Assembly: GCF_003290185.1 (NCBI RefSeq)
Contig: NZ_QNFY01000010.1
Coordinates: 1-64,000, forward strand
Direction of reading: 5' to 3'
DNA: 64,000 bases
Origin: Chryseobacterium lathyri
Lineage (GTDB): Bacteria; Bacteroidota; Bacteroidia; Flavobacteriales; Weeksellaceae
The notes under the pieces were generated by a model. That model saw only the letters and a program-made list of their open reading frames with translations, was not told where the DNA came from and ran no database searches. How positions within the stretch are numbered: position 1 is the stretch's first letter; each line of letters starts with the position of its first letter. Positions 32,019 through 41,614 of the stretch are shown in pieces. A program made the translations under genes and the position numbers.

Positions 32019-32817
32019 TATCATCTATTTTAGAGATTGTATTTTCAATCGTTTTATTATTTTCAAGTAAATATTCTCTCAGTTCTTTAAACAGTTCTGA
32101 AGAATAAACGAAGTCAATAAGATTTTTATTGCCCGCAGTAATGAGAATATCCTTGTTTCCTTCCCATTCTTTGATCCCCAGTCTCAGGTATACAATTTTC
32201 TCCCCAATTGTCATCACGGAATTCATATCGTGCGTATTGATGATAGTTGTTGTATTATATTCTTTGGTGATTTCAAGAAGAAGATCATCAATGACATTGG
32301 AAGTATAGGGGTCAAGACCGGAGTTCGGCTCATCGCAGAACAGATATTTAGGATTGTTCACGATTGCTCTCGCAATGGCAACACGTTTCTGCATTCCCCC
32401 GGAAATTTCAGACGGAAATTTTCTCCCGGCCTTATCAAGATGTACCCTGCCAATTACTTCAAATACTCTTTTCTTTTTTTCTCTGAAAGTAAGGTTGGTA
32501 AACATATCCAGCGGAAACATGATATTCTCTTCCACCGTAAGAGAATCAAAAAGTGCGCTACCCTGGAATACCGTTCCGATCTCTGAACGCAGATGCTGTT
32601 TTTCCTCACGCGTCATGACGTTGATATCCCTGCCGTCAAACAGGATCTCTCCTGATGATGGCTGATAAACATTCAATAAGCTTTTCAGGAAAACAGTTTT
32701 TCCGGAACCACTCTGCCCAATGATCAGGTTTACCTTTCCTTTGTCAAAAGAAGTTGAAATTCCCTTCAGTACTTCAACCTCGTCAAAACTCTTCTTAAGA
32801 TCTTTTACCTCAATCAT
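32002..32817 (-). CDS. mlaF: Mla-type ABC transporter ATP-binding protein
   Basis: The start is the ATG giving MIEVKDLKKSFDEVEVLKGI, whose first base overlaps the stop of the upstream permease (TGATG); a longer reading frame upstream is rejected. The 271-residue ATPase has Walker A GQSGSGKT (34-41), signature SGGMQKRVA and Walker B YLFCDEPNSGLDP. MlaF powers phospholipid movement between inner and outer membrane with MlaE. The tail is 25-30 residues longer than the core. The MCE partner is encoded 18 kb away at 51321. Confidence 0.92.
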   Translation of the reverse strand: MIEVKDLKKSFDEVEVLKGISTSFDKGKVNLIIGQSGSGKTVFLKSLLNVYQPSSGEILFDGRDINVMTREEKQHLRSEIGTVFQGSALFDSLTVEENIMFPLDMFTNLTFREKKKRVFEVIGRVHLDKAGRKFPSEISGGMQKRVAIARAIVNNPKYLFCDEPNSGLDPYTSNVIDDLLLEITKEYNTTTIINTHDMNSVMTIGEKIVYLRLGIKEWEGNKDILITAGNKNLIDFVYSSELFKELREYLLENNKTIENTISKIDDNEKGT

Positions 32818-33569
32818 CAGCTTAATATTAATTGGGTTAAAATTAATTCCGAAATGATAATAAATACCATGGTCCATACTACGGCCTGAGTACTGGCTCT
32901 ACCTACTTCCAGCGATCCTCCTTTTACATTATAGCCGAAGTAAGAAGGTACCGTAGCAATAATAAAAGCAAACACTGTGGTTTTTACAAATGCATAGTAT
33001 ACAAATAAATTTGGCATATACATCTGGATACCTACTATATAATCATTTTCTGTCCAGTTTCCAGTTAGAATACCTGCCAGGTAGCCACCTCCGATACCGA
33101 ATACAATACTGATGGCAATAAGCAAAGGATTAAAAATCACACAGGCAAAAATTTTGGGCAATATCAGGAAATTCGGAGAGTTTACTCCCATAATGTCCAA
33201 TGCGTCGATCTGTTCTGAAACCCTCATGGTGCCTATACTTGAGGCAATATATGATCCTACTTTACCTGCCAGGATCAAGCTGATAATTGTCGGTGAAAAT
33301 TCCAATACCAAAACAGCTTTTGTGGCATATCCCACGAATGAAGGTGGAATAGGAAAAGAAGACGAATCAAAATTATTGAACATCTGGATAGCCACAACGG
33401 CTCCCACAAATATAGAAGTGAAGATCACAAGCCCAAAAGAATTGACGCCGAGATCATTGATTTCTCTCATGAACAGCTTCCAAAAAACCCTCATTTTCTG
33501 GGGCTTCTGCAAGGATTTACCTAGAAGGATAATGTATTCTCCTATTGCTGTAAAAAACTTTTTTAACAT
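32817..33569 (-). CDS. mlaE: MlaE-family ABC transporter permease
   Basis: This 250-residue inner-membrane protein has the MlaE/Ttg2B features: FTSIFVGAVVAIQ, the invariant-like PTIISLILAGKVGSYIASSIGT near the coupling region, EQIDALDIMGVNSPNFL and five or six hydrophobic segments. It is the permease of the ABC complex that carries phospholipids across the periplasm with an MCE protein. It is translationally coupled to mlaF by a 1-bp overlap (TGATG). It is the first gene of the leftward unit mlaE, mlaF, barrel protein. Confidence 0.92.
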   Translation of the reverse strand: MLKKFFTAIGEYIILLGKSLQKPQKMRVFWKLFMREINDLGVNSFGLVIFTSIFVGAVVAIQMFNNFDSSSFPIPPSFVGYATKAVLVLEFSPTIISLILAGKVGSYIASSIGTMRVSEQIDALDIMGVNSPNFLILPKIFACVIFNPLLIAISIVFGIGGGYLAGILTGNWTENDYIVGIQMYMPNLFVYYAFVKTTVFAFIIATVPSYFGYNVKGGSLEVGRASTQAVVWTMVFIIISELILTQLILS

Positions 33570-33687
33570 GCTGCTAAATTAGACTTTTTTTATTTAATTC
33601 AGGTTAGACCTCAGGTGCTCATCGGAGGATTATTTAACCTAGAAGCAAATATGGTTCCTCAATTTCAGTCTTAGCCTTTTGTTTTAT

Positions 33688-35058
33688 TTATTTTGCGTTT
33701 TTATCACCGCCGATCACCAATAAAACGGTCTTTAAAATAATAATAAGATCCAAAACAAAACTCCAGTTTCTTACATAGAATGTGTCTGCAAGAATTCTTT
33801 TTTTCATTTCAACCTCCACATCTCCATAATCTCCTCGCAGTCCGCTTACCTGGGCAAGGCCAGTGATACCAGGCGACACCATACTTCTTAAGCTGTATCT
33901 TCCTATCTTAGGTTTGTAAAAGTTATCTACAGAAAGCATATGCGGACGTGGTCCCACAATAGACATTTCCCCTTTCAAAACATTGATAAACTGGGGAAGC
34001 TCGTCAAGGCTGGTTTTCCTGAGAAAACGTCCGATTTTTGTGATCCTGACATCATTTTCTTCCGTAGTTTTCGTAGCTGATTCATCATTAACGATCATGG
34101 TTCTGAATTTGAGACATGAAAATACTTCTTCATGGAAACCATATCTCTTCTGAACAAAGAAAACAGGCCCTTTAGATGTTATTTTTATGAGAATTGCAAT
34201 CATCGGAAATAACCAGGAACCTAGTAAAACTAATATAAGGATAGAAAAAGCGATATCAAAAATCCTTTTAACCAGGAAATTGGAGTAATAATCCAAAGGG
34301 TATTTTGCCTGGCTGAGAATAGGCTGTGTCTGAATGTATCCAAGATCGTACAGGAAAAAATCGCTCTGTGTAATGCTCGGAATTAATGAGACATGGACCT
34401 TATGGTCTTCAGCCAGTTTGAAGATCTCAGTTTCAAGATTTTCGGTGAAATGGTTTTCTGTAGATAAAAACAGAGTGTGGATTCCGTTTTTTTTCCAAAA
34501 TTCAACGAGTTCGGCTGGTTTTATATCAGAAGTTCCGTATTCAAATATTTTATATCCGTAATCTTTTCTGTCCTGAAATATATTCTTCAGAATTTCTGTA
34601 GAACCTGTTTCCCCCAAAAACATCACATTTCTATAATTGATCCCCAATGAACGGAAATATTTTATAATAAAATAAATGATTGATTTCGCCAGGAAAATAA
34701 AGAAAAAAAGATAGAAGGAAAGCCAGTAAATATCTGAATTAAAAAATACATTTTTGCTTACTTTTCCAATGAGCAGAACGCCGAGTATAAAGAACAGAAA
34801 ATGGATAAGAAGGCGTTCCAGAAACAAAGTATAGGTGAGATTCCTCTGAATATTATAAATTTTTGTCCTGCCGCTTAGAAGCATCCAGAACAAAAAAAGC
34901 AATACCAGGGAAAAAATATTCTGGTACCATGTTTCCTTATGATATCTTAAGCTTTCGTTTCTGCTTATGAAAAAGAATATGAAGATAGATGCAATAACCA
35001 GAAGGTCAAGCAAAATAATAATCGATTTCAGGTATCTAGAGTATCGAATTCTCTGCAT
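33688..35058 (-). CDS. Polyprenyl glycosylphosphotransferase (exopolysaccharide initiation)
   Basis: This 456-residue protein has four N-terminal membrane helices, a central nucleotide-binding-like domain (NVMFLGETGSTEI ... TLFLSTENHF), a fifth helix (FDIAFSILILVLLGSWLF) and a C-terminal bacterial sugar-transferase domain (GPVFFVQKRYGF, LKFRTM, TSLDELPQFINVLKGEMSIV, GPRPH, GITGLAQVSGLRGD). It transfers a sugar-1-phosphate to undecaprenyl phosphate to start a repeat unit, like WcaJ or WbaP. It stands apart from other polysaccharide genes; the nearest are the glycosyltransferase and flippase at 55.4-57.8 kb. Confidence 0.93.
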   Translation of the reverse strand: MQRIRYSRYLKSIIILLDLLVIASIFIFFFISRNESLRYHKETWYQNIFSLVLLFLFWMLLSGRTKIYNIQRNLTYTLFLERLLIHFLFFILGVLLIGKVSKNVFFNSDIYWLSFYLFFFIFLAKSIIYFIIKYFRSLGINYRNVMFLGETGSTEILKNIFQDRKDYGYKIFEYGTSDIKPAELVEFWKKNGIHTLFLSTENHFTENLETEIFKLAEDHKVHVSLIPSITQSDFFLYDLGYIQTQPILSQAKYPLDYYSNFLVKRIFDIAFSILILVLLGSWLFPMIAILIKITSKGPVFFVQKRYGFHEEVFSCLKFRTMIVNDESATKTTEENDVRITKIGRFLRKTSLDELPQFINVLKGEMSIVGPRPHMLSVDNFYKPKIGRYSLRSMVSPGITGLAQVSGLRGDYGDVEVEMKKRILADTFYVRNWSFVLDLIIILKTVLLVIGGDKNAK

Positions 35059-35234
35059 CTATCAGTATTTATAACGGATACGAAGATCTAATGTACATAA
35101 TTTTTGCGGTATATTCCGGGATTCTATGAATATTATAAACTTTCTCTCCTATTATTTAAGTATGTCAGGCAAAAAAATAATCATATGAATAAAAAATATT
35201 CTGATCCAGCATTTCGGTGAATTTAAAAGTAATC

Positions 35235-35864
35235 TTATGGAATATTCAGGTATTTATGAGTCTGAACCGAAGCCTGCCATTCCGGATGGGCTAAAATAAA
35301 ATCAGTGATCTTTGGGTACATTTCATCACGCTTGCTCCATTCGCTCTGCATATACAGTTTGCAATTTTCAGAAACCTTTGCCGCCTGTTCCTGAGCAAAA
35401 GTAAAGTCATGCTGATTGAAGATAATCACTTTAAGCTCACTTGCTTTTTTGTAGATCTCTTCTTTCGGAAGTCCTGTTTTCTTAGGCGAAAGGGTAATCC
35501 AGTCGATCTGCCCACTCAGAGGATATGCTCCTGAGGTTTCAATATGGATAGTGCATCCCAGTTCTTTTAGCTTTGACGTTAAGATATCTAAATTCCACAT
35601 CAACGGTTCACCGCCGGTTAAAACAATTGTTTTACTGTGCTTTGCAGCAGTTTCTGCAATTTCCTCTGCATTCATCAATGGATGAAGGTTCGGATCCCAG
35701 CTTTCTTTTACATCACACCAATGACATCCGACGTCACAGCCTCCCAATCTGATGAAATAAGATGCCTTTCCGGTATGTGCTCCTTCTCCCTGTAAAGTGT
35801 AAAAATGCTCCATTACAGGGAGCATTTTACCTTCTTTTAATAAAATATCTTCTTCTTTGTTCAT
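35235..35864 (-). CDS. queE: 7-carboxy-7-deazaguanine synthase
   Basis: This 209-residue radical SAM enzyme has the cluster motif CDVGCHWC (Cys43, Cys47, Cys50, CxxxCxxC), substrate-site FYTLQGEGAHTGK, TGGEPLMW (SAM-binding GGEP) and IHIETSGA. It rearranges 6-carboxy-tetrahydropterin to 7-carboxy-7-deazaguanine on the route to preQ0 and queuosine in tRNA. It is the last gene of the leftward run pgi, methyltransferase, folD, queE, 7 bp after folD. The other queuosine genes are not in the window. Confidence 0.95.
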   Translation of the reverse strand: MNKEEDILLKEGKMLPVMEHFYTLQGEGAHTGKASYFIRLGGCDVGCHWCDVKESWDPNLHPLMNAEEIAETAAKHSKTIVLTGGEPLMWNLDILTSKLKELGCTIHIETSGAYPLSGQIDWITLSPKKTGLPKEEIYKKASELKVIIFNQHDFTFAQEQAAKVSENCKLYMQSEWSKRDEMYPKITDFILAHPEWQASVQTHKYLNIP

Positions 35865-35871
35865 TTTAAAA

Positions 35872-36756
35872 TTAGTCGTTATAGACTGAGGTTTTGTAAG
35901 CGATGATGGTATTTTTCATCAGCATGGCTCTGGTCATAGGGCCTACTCCTCCAGGTACGGGTGTGATCCAGCTTGCTTTAGCTGCACAGCTGTCAAAATC
36001 TACATCACCTGCAAGGTAGTATCCCTTTGGAGAGTCATCGTCTACTCTTGTAATACCCACATCCACGATTACTGCACCGTCTTTGATCATATCTCCTTTT
36101 AAGAAATGAGGATCACCTAATGCGGTAATAACGATGTCTGCTTTTTTTGTGTATTCTTCGATGTCTTTTGTATAAGAGTGTGTTAAAGTCACGGTAGAGT
36201 TACCCGGGAAATCTTTTCTTCCCATCAGGATGCTCATAGGTCTTCCTACGATCTTGCTTCTTCCGATAATTACACAGTCTTTTCCTTTGGTTTCAATATT
36301 ATATCTTTCCAGTAATGTCAGGATCCCAAAAGGAGTAGCAGGCAGGAAAGTGTCCATTTCCAATGCCATTTTCCCAAAATTTTCAGGGTGGAAACCATCT
36401 ACGTCTTTTCTTGGATCAATCGCCAAAATGATTTTTTCCTGATCGATCTGGTCCGGTAAAGGAAGCTGTACAATGAAACCGTCTACTTCCTTAGATTTAT
36501 TTAATTCATCAATTTTCTCCAGCAATTCAGACTCGGAAACGGTGCTTGGGAACTTTAAAAGCGAAGAACGGAATCCTACTTCCTCACAGTCTTTTACTTT
36601 GCTGTTCACATAGGCTTTGCTTGCTCCGTTGTTTCCTACAAGAATAGCCACCAGATGGGGTGCTCTTTTCTTGCCTTCAAGGATTTTTTCCACTTCCACC
36701 TTGATTTCTGCCTTTATTTCTTTGGATACTTTAAGTCCGTCAAGAATTTCTGCCAT
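35872..36756 (-). CDS. folD: Bifunctional methylenetetrahydrofolate dehydrogenase / cyclohydrolase
   Basis: This 294-residue protein has both FolD signatures: the catalytic segment SKAYVNSKVKDCEEVG with QLPLPDQID and DPRKDVDGFHPENFG, and the NADP-binding IGRSKIVGRPMSILM followed by PGGVGPMTRAMLM. It converts 5,10-methylene-THF to 5,10-methenyl-THF and then 10-formyl-THF, feeding one-carbon units to purine and other synthesis. It lies 22 bp downstream of a methyltransferase and 7 bp upstream of queE in one operon. Confidence 0.97.
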   Translation of the reverse strand: MAEILDGLKVSKEIKAEIKVEVEKILEGKKRAPHLVAILVGNNGASKAYVNSKVKDCEEVGFRSSLLKFPSTVSESELLEKIDELNKSKEVDGFIVQLPLPDQIDQEKIILAIDPRKDVDGFHPENFGKMALEMDTFLPATPFGILTLLERYNIETKGKDCVIIGRSKIVGRPMSILMGRKDFPGNSTVTLTHSYTKDIEEYTKKADIVITALGDPHFLKGDMIKDGAVIVDVGITRVDDDSPKGYYLAGDVDFDSCAAKASWITPVPGGVGPMTRAMLMKNTIIAYKTSVYND

Positions 36757-36778
36757 TTTTACTTTTTTTACTTTTTAT

Positions 36779-37603
36779 TTAGATTTTATTGAATACAACA
36801 ATATCCTGGAATTCATCAGCTCCTTCCTTTTCTACATCGTTTCTCCAGAATCCTCCTTTTATGGTGGTTACTTTTAATCCTGCTTCTGCGGCCATCTCGT
36901 TTAGCAATGGGATGCTTACTGCAATATTGGCTGCGGTCACTTTATCATCCATAAGCCTGTAGCCTTCATACTGATGTGGGAACGGCATTGTGCCATATTC
37001 TTTTTGAGTTTCATCATACAGAAAGAATGTGGCCAGACATTGCCCGTCGTTTTTCAGCACTCTGCTGATTTCACTAAGATACCTTTTGATCTCTGGTATC
37101 TGCATATGCGTGAAAACCGAGAATAGAAATACCTTATCAAACCGTAACTCATCATAAGGAAATGTAAAACTCTCTGCTTTTTGGCTGAAAGTATTGTACA
37201 GGTCATTATAAATCGGGGTAAACTGAAATTTAAAATTCGGATGTTTTTTTCCGATGTGTTTATTACACCAGTTGATTCCCTTTTCTACGGCATCAAAACC
37301 GTCGTATGTTCCTTTATCAATGGTGCCGGTAAGGGCTACTGCCGTTCTTCCGATCCCGCATCCCACATCCAGAACATGGTCTGTATTTTGTAAGCCTATA
37401 TATTTTTTAAGCGCATTTACCTGACGGATCCCATGAGGAATAAAGTCACTGCCTCCTACATAGATGTCTCCTTTTTTAGGTTCATTTTTTGATCTTTTTC
37501 CCGTAATTCCTTCATAAAAATCTATCGGAAAATAATAAATTTTCCGCCCCAGAAGCCTGAGGCCGGGAGGAAGCTTATAATAATATGACCGTAATGCAGA
37601 CAT
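36779..37603 (-). CDS. Class I SAM-dependent methyltransferase
   Basis: This 274-residue protein has the methyltransferase motif I VLDVGCGIGRTAVAL (about residues 98-112), then YDGFDAVEKGINWC (motif II), and FDKVFLFSVFTHM with ISRVLKNDGQCLATF (post-motif). The N-terminus (YKLPPGLRLLGRKIYYFPID) resembles methyltransferases acting on sugars or lipids. The substrate is unknown. It starts 3 bp after pgi and precedes folD in a tight operon. Confidence 0.85.
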   Translation of the reverse strand: MSALRSYYYKLPPGLRLLGRKIYYFPIDFYEGITGKRSKNEPKKGDIYVGGSDFIPHGIRQVNALKKYIGLQNTDHVLDVGCGIGRTAVALTGTIDKGTYDGFDAVEKGINWCNKHIGKKHPNFKFQFTPIYNDLYNTFSQKAESFTFPYDELRFDKVFLFSVFTHMQIPEIKRYLSEISRVLKNDGQCLATFFLYDETQKEYGTMPFPHQYEGYRLMDDKVTAANIAVSIPLLNEMAAEAGLKVTTIKGGFWRNDVEKEGADEFQDIVVFNKI

Positions 37604-37606
37604 CTG

Positions 37607-39247
37607 CTACTTGTTTCCTTTATAATAATTAATCAATCCATTCGTAGAACTGTCGTGAGAGCTGATTGCTTCATTGTTTTCAAGCTCAGGAAGGATCTTA
37701 TTGGCTAAAACTTTTCCTAATTCCACCCCGAACTGATCGAAGCTGAAAATATTCCAGATCACCCCCTGAACAAAGATCTTATGCTCATACATGGCAATTA
37801 ACTGGCCTAATGAAAAAGGGGTTAATTCCTTGAATAATATAGAGTTAGTAGGTGTGTTTCCGTGGAAGACTTTATAGTTTAATAACCTATCAATTTCTTC
37901 ATCGGATTTTCCAGTGCTTCTTAATTCTTCCTCTACTTCCTCTTCAGATTTTCCGAAGGCAAGTGCTTCAGTCTGTGCAAAAAAGTTAGCCAAAAGCTTG
38001 GGCTGATGATCAGAAACTAAATTGCTGCTTTTTACATAAGCGATAAAATCTGCAGGAATAAGTTCAGTTCCCTGGTGAATTAGCTGGTAAAAAGCATGCT
38101 GGCCGTTTGTTCCGGGCTCGCCCCAGATAATAGGTCCCGTTTCATATTCTACGAACTCTCCGTTTCTGTCTACGCATTTTCCGTTGCTTTCCATATCTCC
38201 CTGCTGAAGATAAGCTGCAAATCTGTCCAGATATTGAGAATAAGGAAGTATTGCGTAGCTTGTCGCTGCGTAGAAATTACGGTACCAGATACCCAAAAGT
38301 CCCATTAATACCGGAACGTTTTCAGAGAAATTTGCAGTCTGGAAATGCTGATCGGTATCATTTGCACCTTTTAAAAGTTGCTCGAAATTGTCATAGCCAA
38401 CTGCCAGAACAATACTCAGGCCGATAGCGCTCCAAAGAGAATATCTTCCGCCTACCCAGTCCCAGAATTCGAAAATGTTTTCTTCTGCAATTCCGAAATT
38501 TTTAACTGCTTCAACATTAGTGGATAAGGCAACGAAATGCTTAGCAACATCTTCTTCTTTTCCTGCTTTCAGGAACCAGTCTTTTGCAGAATTGGCATTC
38601 GTCATTGTTTCCTGAGTGGTAAAAGTCTTGGAAGCAATGATGAACAATGTAGTTTCAGGATTCAGGGTTTTAACAGTTTCAGCGATGTGATTACCATCAA
38701 CATTGGAAACAAAATGAACATTTAATCTTGTTTTAAAATGTTTTAAAGCTGAACAAACCATTACCGGTCCAAGATCTGAACCTCCGATTCCGATATTGAC
38801 CACATCGGTAATTTCTTTTCCGCTGAAGCCTTTGTGTTCCCCTGAAATAATTTTTTCAGAGAAAGCTTTCATATGGTCAAGAACTCTTCTTATCTGAGGT
38901 TTAATATTTTCTCCGTCTACAATGATTTCTTTATCTGAGAAATCCCTTAAGGCTGTATGTAATACTGCTCTTCCTTCTGTTTCATTGATCTTATCACCAG
39001 AAAACATCTTAGAAATAGCATCTTTCAGCTGGCATTCATCTGCCAATTGAAGTAAAAGTTCCTTCGTTCTTGTATCGATAAGGTTTTTAGAATAATCAAA
39101 AAGGAAATTGTCTTTCTGTAGAGAAAATTCTTTAAAACGGTCAGGATTATACTGGAAAAGGCTTCTCAAATCAAAGTCGTTGCCTGCAAAATGGTCATCA
39201 AGAGCTTTCCAGCTGGTAGTTTGTATAGGATTTATTTTTGATAGCAT
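37607..39247 (-). CDS. pgi: Glucose-6-phosphate isomerase
   Basis: This 546-residue enzyme has the family length and motifs: [60 protein letters not shown] and [20 protein letters not shown], covering the catalytic Glu, His and Lys. It interconverts glucose-6-phosphate and fructose-6-phosphate. It is the first gene of a leftward operon with a methyltransferase, folD and queE. On the minus strand TAAATTTG (39327-39334) is a candidate -7 element about 80 bp upstream. Confidence 0.97.
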   Translation of the reverse strand: MLSKINPIQTTSWKALDDHFAGNDFDLRSLFQYNPDRFKEFSLQKDNFLFDYSKNLIDTRTKELLLQLADECQLKDAISKMFSGDKINETEGRAVLHTALRDFSDKEIIVDGENIKPQIRRVLDHMKAFSEKIISGEHKGFSGKEITDVVNIGIGGSDLGPVMVCSALKHFKTRLNVHFVSNVDGNHIAETVKTLNPETTLFIIASKTFTTQETMTNANSAKDWFLKAGKEEDVAKHFVALSTNVEAVKNFGIAEENIFEFWDWVGGRYSLWSAIGLSIVLAVGYDNFEQLLKGANDTDQHFQTANFSENVPVLMGLLGIWYRNFYAATSYAILPYSQYLDRFAAYLQQGDMESNGKCVDRNGEFVEYETGPIIWGEPGTNGQHAFYQLIHQGTELIPADFIAYVKSSNLVSDHQPKLLANFFAQTEALAFGKSEEEVEEELRSTGKSDEEIDRLLNYKVFHGNTPTNSILFKELTPFSLGQLIAMYEHKIFVQGVIWNIFSFDQFGVELGKVLANKILPELENNEAISSHDSSTNGLINYYKGNK

Positions 39248-39392
39248 ATCTTAGAAATTATATAGGTTCAGAAAGTAAGAGGCAGGATTAAATGTTTAAA
39301 ATCCTTATCATTTTATTTCTGATGTGCAAATTTAAGGAAAAATAAAACCTCAGATAAATTTGAACGCGATAAATAACAATTTTTTAAAAAGA

Positions 39393-39418
39393 AAACCTCA
39401 GAACAAGTCTGAGGTTTC
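39393..39418 (-). terminator. Rho-independent terminator of the sigma-factor operon
   Basis: Stem AAACCTCAGA / TCTGAGGTTT with an ACAAG loop; on the minus strand it is followed by a T-rich run. It lies 36 bp after the stop of the gene ending at 39454. Confidence 0.8.
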
Positions 39419-39453
39419 ATGGTTATTGTTTTGTAAAAGATGGATCAGGAAAA

Positions 39454-40062
39454 CTATTCGTCCGTTTCGTTAAGTATATTTTCCAAACGTTTGGCGTGGC
39501 GTCCGTAAAAGTATTGAGTCCATAAAACAATGCTGGCTACAATCGCTACGGTTCCGAGAAGTACAATCAGGATAAAAGCCCGCTGATAAGAATCTGCAAA
39601 ACTTTCTAAAGGCATTCCTTTTTTCTGAAATATATTGTAAAACTCCAATCCTAAAGTGATCATAAAGTGGGGAAGAAGTAGAAATCCGAAAGACTGGTAT
39701 CTTTCCATGTTCAGCTTCAGTTCGTGGTATATTTTCCAGAGGCTGTTTTTGGTGTTTCCGGTATACAGTTCGGTTTGCTTATAAAATTTATAGAATCCGA
39801 ACAGATAGTAAGAAGATATGACCACAAGCATCGCATAGGATGTATAATAAATAACATACTGCGATGAAGGGAAATCCAGCTGTTGCGGAAAGAATGCAAT
39901 AAGAATAACGGCAATGATCTGCATTGGAAATTCCGATTTCATGCTTTTCTGGATCTTTTCGATAGGATGCTTGCTTTTCTTTAACTGTTCTATGGTGTTG
40001 GGAATGTTGACGTTTTCACCATCTTCATTATTCCACTGTTCTTTTAATTGATCAAAATTCAT
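39454..40062 (-). CDS. Membrane protein coupled to an ECF sigma factor
   Basis: This 202-residue protein has a soluble N-terminus of about 45 residues (FDQLKEQWNNEDGENVNIPN) and four hydrophobic segments (MQIIAVILIAFF, IYYTSYAMLVVISSYYLFGF, FLLLPHFMITLGLEFY, AFILIVLLGTVAIVASIVLW). Its start overlaps the upstream sigma-factor gene by 11 bp, so it is most likely the anti-sigma factor or membrane sensor of that sigma factor. It has no zinc-binding HCC motif, so it is not a ZAS-type anti-sigma factor. Confidence 0.75.
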   Translation of the reverse strand: MNFDQLKEQWNNEDGENVNIPNTIEQLKKSKHPIEKIQKSMKSEFPMQIIAVILIAFFPQQLDFPSSQYVIYYTSYAMLVVISSYYLFGFYKFYKQTELYTGNTKNSLWKIYHELKLNMERYQSFGFLLLPHFMITLGLEFYNIFQKKGMPLESFADSYQRAFILIVLLGTVAIVASIVLWTQYFYGRHAKRLENILNETDE

Positions 40063-40561
40063 AGCCTGATTTTTTTATGATTTGCTGTATTTTTTCTTTG
40101 GTTCTGTTGAGTTTTACACGGGCATTACCTTCGCTTAGGCCAAGGTTATCACCAATTTCTTTATGAGACATGCCTTCCATGAAATAGAATATAATAGCTT
40201 TTTCAAGCGCTTTAAGTTCCTGGACCGCAGTGTAGAAAACTTCCAGCTGCCGGTCCTTTGAAGGGTTATAGTCTTCATTCTGGACTTCAAAATGATGGGG
40301 TACATCCGTTTGGTTATCCGTCCGTTTTTTTTCTTTTTTTAAATAAGTAATAGCGGTATTAATTGCGACCCGGTACATCCATGTAGAGAACTCACTGTTG
40401 CCTTTGAAGTTCTGGTAAGATTTCCAGAGCTGGATAAGGATTTCCTGCTGGAGGTCTTCCCGGTCTTCCAAAGAATCCGCATAGATCCGGGAGGCCTTAT
40501 ATAAAATACCTTTATGCTGATTGACGAGCTTTAAAAAATCGGTTTCAGTCTGGCTGCTCAC
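40052..40561 (-). CDS. ECF-type RNA polymerase sigma factor
   Basis: This 169-residue sigma-70 family protein has region 2 (DREDLQQEILIQLWKSYQNF, FSTWMYRVAINTAITYL) and region 4 (LKALEKAIIFYFMEGMSHKE, IGDNLGLSEGNARVKLNRTK) with no extra domain. Its downstream gene, overlapping by 11 bp, encodes a membrane protein likely to hold it in check. Target promoters are unknown. The TraB/GumN gene 25 bp upstream on the same strand may be in the same transcript. Confidence 0.92.
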   Translation of the reverse strand: MSSQTETDFLKLVNQHKGILYKASRIYADSLEDREDLQQEILIQLWKSYQNFKGNSEFSTWMYRVAINTAITYLKKEKKRTDNQTDVPHHFEVQNEDYNPSKDRQLEVFYTAVQELKALEKAIIFYFMEGMSHKEIGDNLGLSEGNARVKLNRTKEKIQQIIKKSGYEF

Positions 40562-40586
40562 AATAATTTCATGGTTTGGTTAGATG

Positions 40587-41456
40587 TTATAGGCTTGATA
40601 CAGGTTTTACAGTATATCCTTTGGATCTTAAAAGCTGGATAATTCCGTTTTCTCCCATCAGATGAGCACCTCCTACTGCAAAGAAAGCACTTTCTTTTTT
40701 CATCATCTCAGGCATTTTTTCTGCCCAGTTTTTATTTCTGTCTGTAAGCATGGTTTTTTCCTGTTCGGCATTCATCATTTTATCATCTTTAAAAAGGGTA
40801 TAAAGGGACTGTACATCTTCTTTCTTAAAGGCAGTGATCATTTTCTTAAGCAGGATTTCATATTCCTTTCCCATTTTTAACTGTTGAATGACTGCTTTCA
40901 GATTGTAGGCTTTATTGATTGAAGTCATCTGGTCCTCTACTTTTTCCAGCCCGAAGACTTTCTTTTTACTTTTCAGCGCATTTTTGAGGAGTTCTATTTC
41001 ATACAGCTTTACTTCAGTTTGTGGACACGGTATAGCTTTCATCGAAATTAGTGCATACAATGCCTGTGAGCTGGAATTGTCCATCTTCTTCAAATCTGTT
41101 CCGTAGTCCGCGAGGATTTTATCCAGCTCTTTTGTTTCTTCAGGACTAAGCTGATCCGATAGTTTTTTATCCGTCTGATACATTTTCTGCATGGCTGTCA
41201 TTTCAGCGGGATCTGTATAATTGATTTCCATCACAAGATTATCAGATTTTTCAAGGGCTTTCATCACTTTCGGTTTGATCTCAAAATCCTGGCTGCACAT
41301 AATATGACAGGTTCCTGCAATATAAGAAGGTTGGGTAAGACCGTTTCCGGAAACTTCCCAAAGTGTACTGTTTTCCGCGTTGGTATTTTGAGCTTTTACT
41401 GTCATAACGGTTGCCGATAATAACGTTGCGAACCCAAGTTTTACTAAATTTTTCAT
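40587..41456 (-). CDS. TraB/GumN family protein
   Basis: This 289-residue exported protein starts with a signal peptide (MKNLVKLGFATLLSATVMTVKAQ). It has the TraB/GumN (EreA/ChaN-like) pattern: LWEVSGNGLTQPSYIAGTCHI, ALEKSDNLVMEINY, KKVFGLEKVEDQM and FFAVGGAHLMGENGIIQLLR. The conserved GTxH, E and GxxH residues may form a metalloprotease-like site, but the activity in bacteria is not established. It ends 25 bp before the sigma-factor gene on the same strand. Confidence 0.88.
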   Translation of the reverse strand: MKNLVKLGFATLLSATVMTVKAQNTNAENSTLWEVSGNGLTQPSYIAGTCHIMCSQDFEIKPKVMKALEKSDNLVMEINYTDPAEMTAMQKMYQTDKKLSDQLSPEETKELDKILADYGTDLKKMDNSSSQALYALISMKAIPCPQTEVKLYEIELLKNALKSKKKVFGLEKVEDQMTSINKAYNLKAVIQQLKMGKEYEILLKKMITAFKKEDVQSLYTLFKDDKMMNAEQEKTMLTDRNKNWAEKMPEMMKKESAFFAVGGAHLMGENGIIQLLRSKGYTVKPVSSL

Positions 41457-41535
41457 ATGATTAAAGTTTTTTTATTATTCATTCTTTAAACAGTAGGTAA
41501 GGGCAGGATAATGATCGTTACAGTTTTTTTTGAAA

Positions 41536-41564
41536 AAAAATAAAAAACCTCCTGTGAAGGAGGT
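41536..41564 (-). terminator. Rho-independent terminator
   Basis: On the minus strand, stem ACCTCC / GGAGGT followed by a T-run, about 50 bp after the stop of the gene ending at 41615. Confidence 0.7.
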
Positions 41565-41614
41565 CTGTAAAATCTAAAATTATGATGATAACCAGCTGGT
41601 TAGGATTGCTTTTG

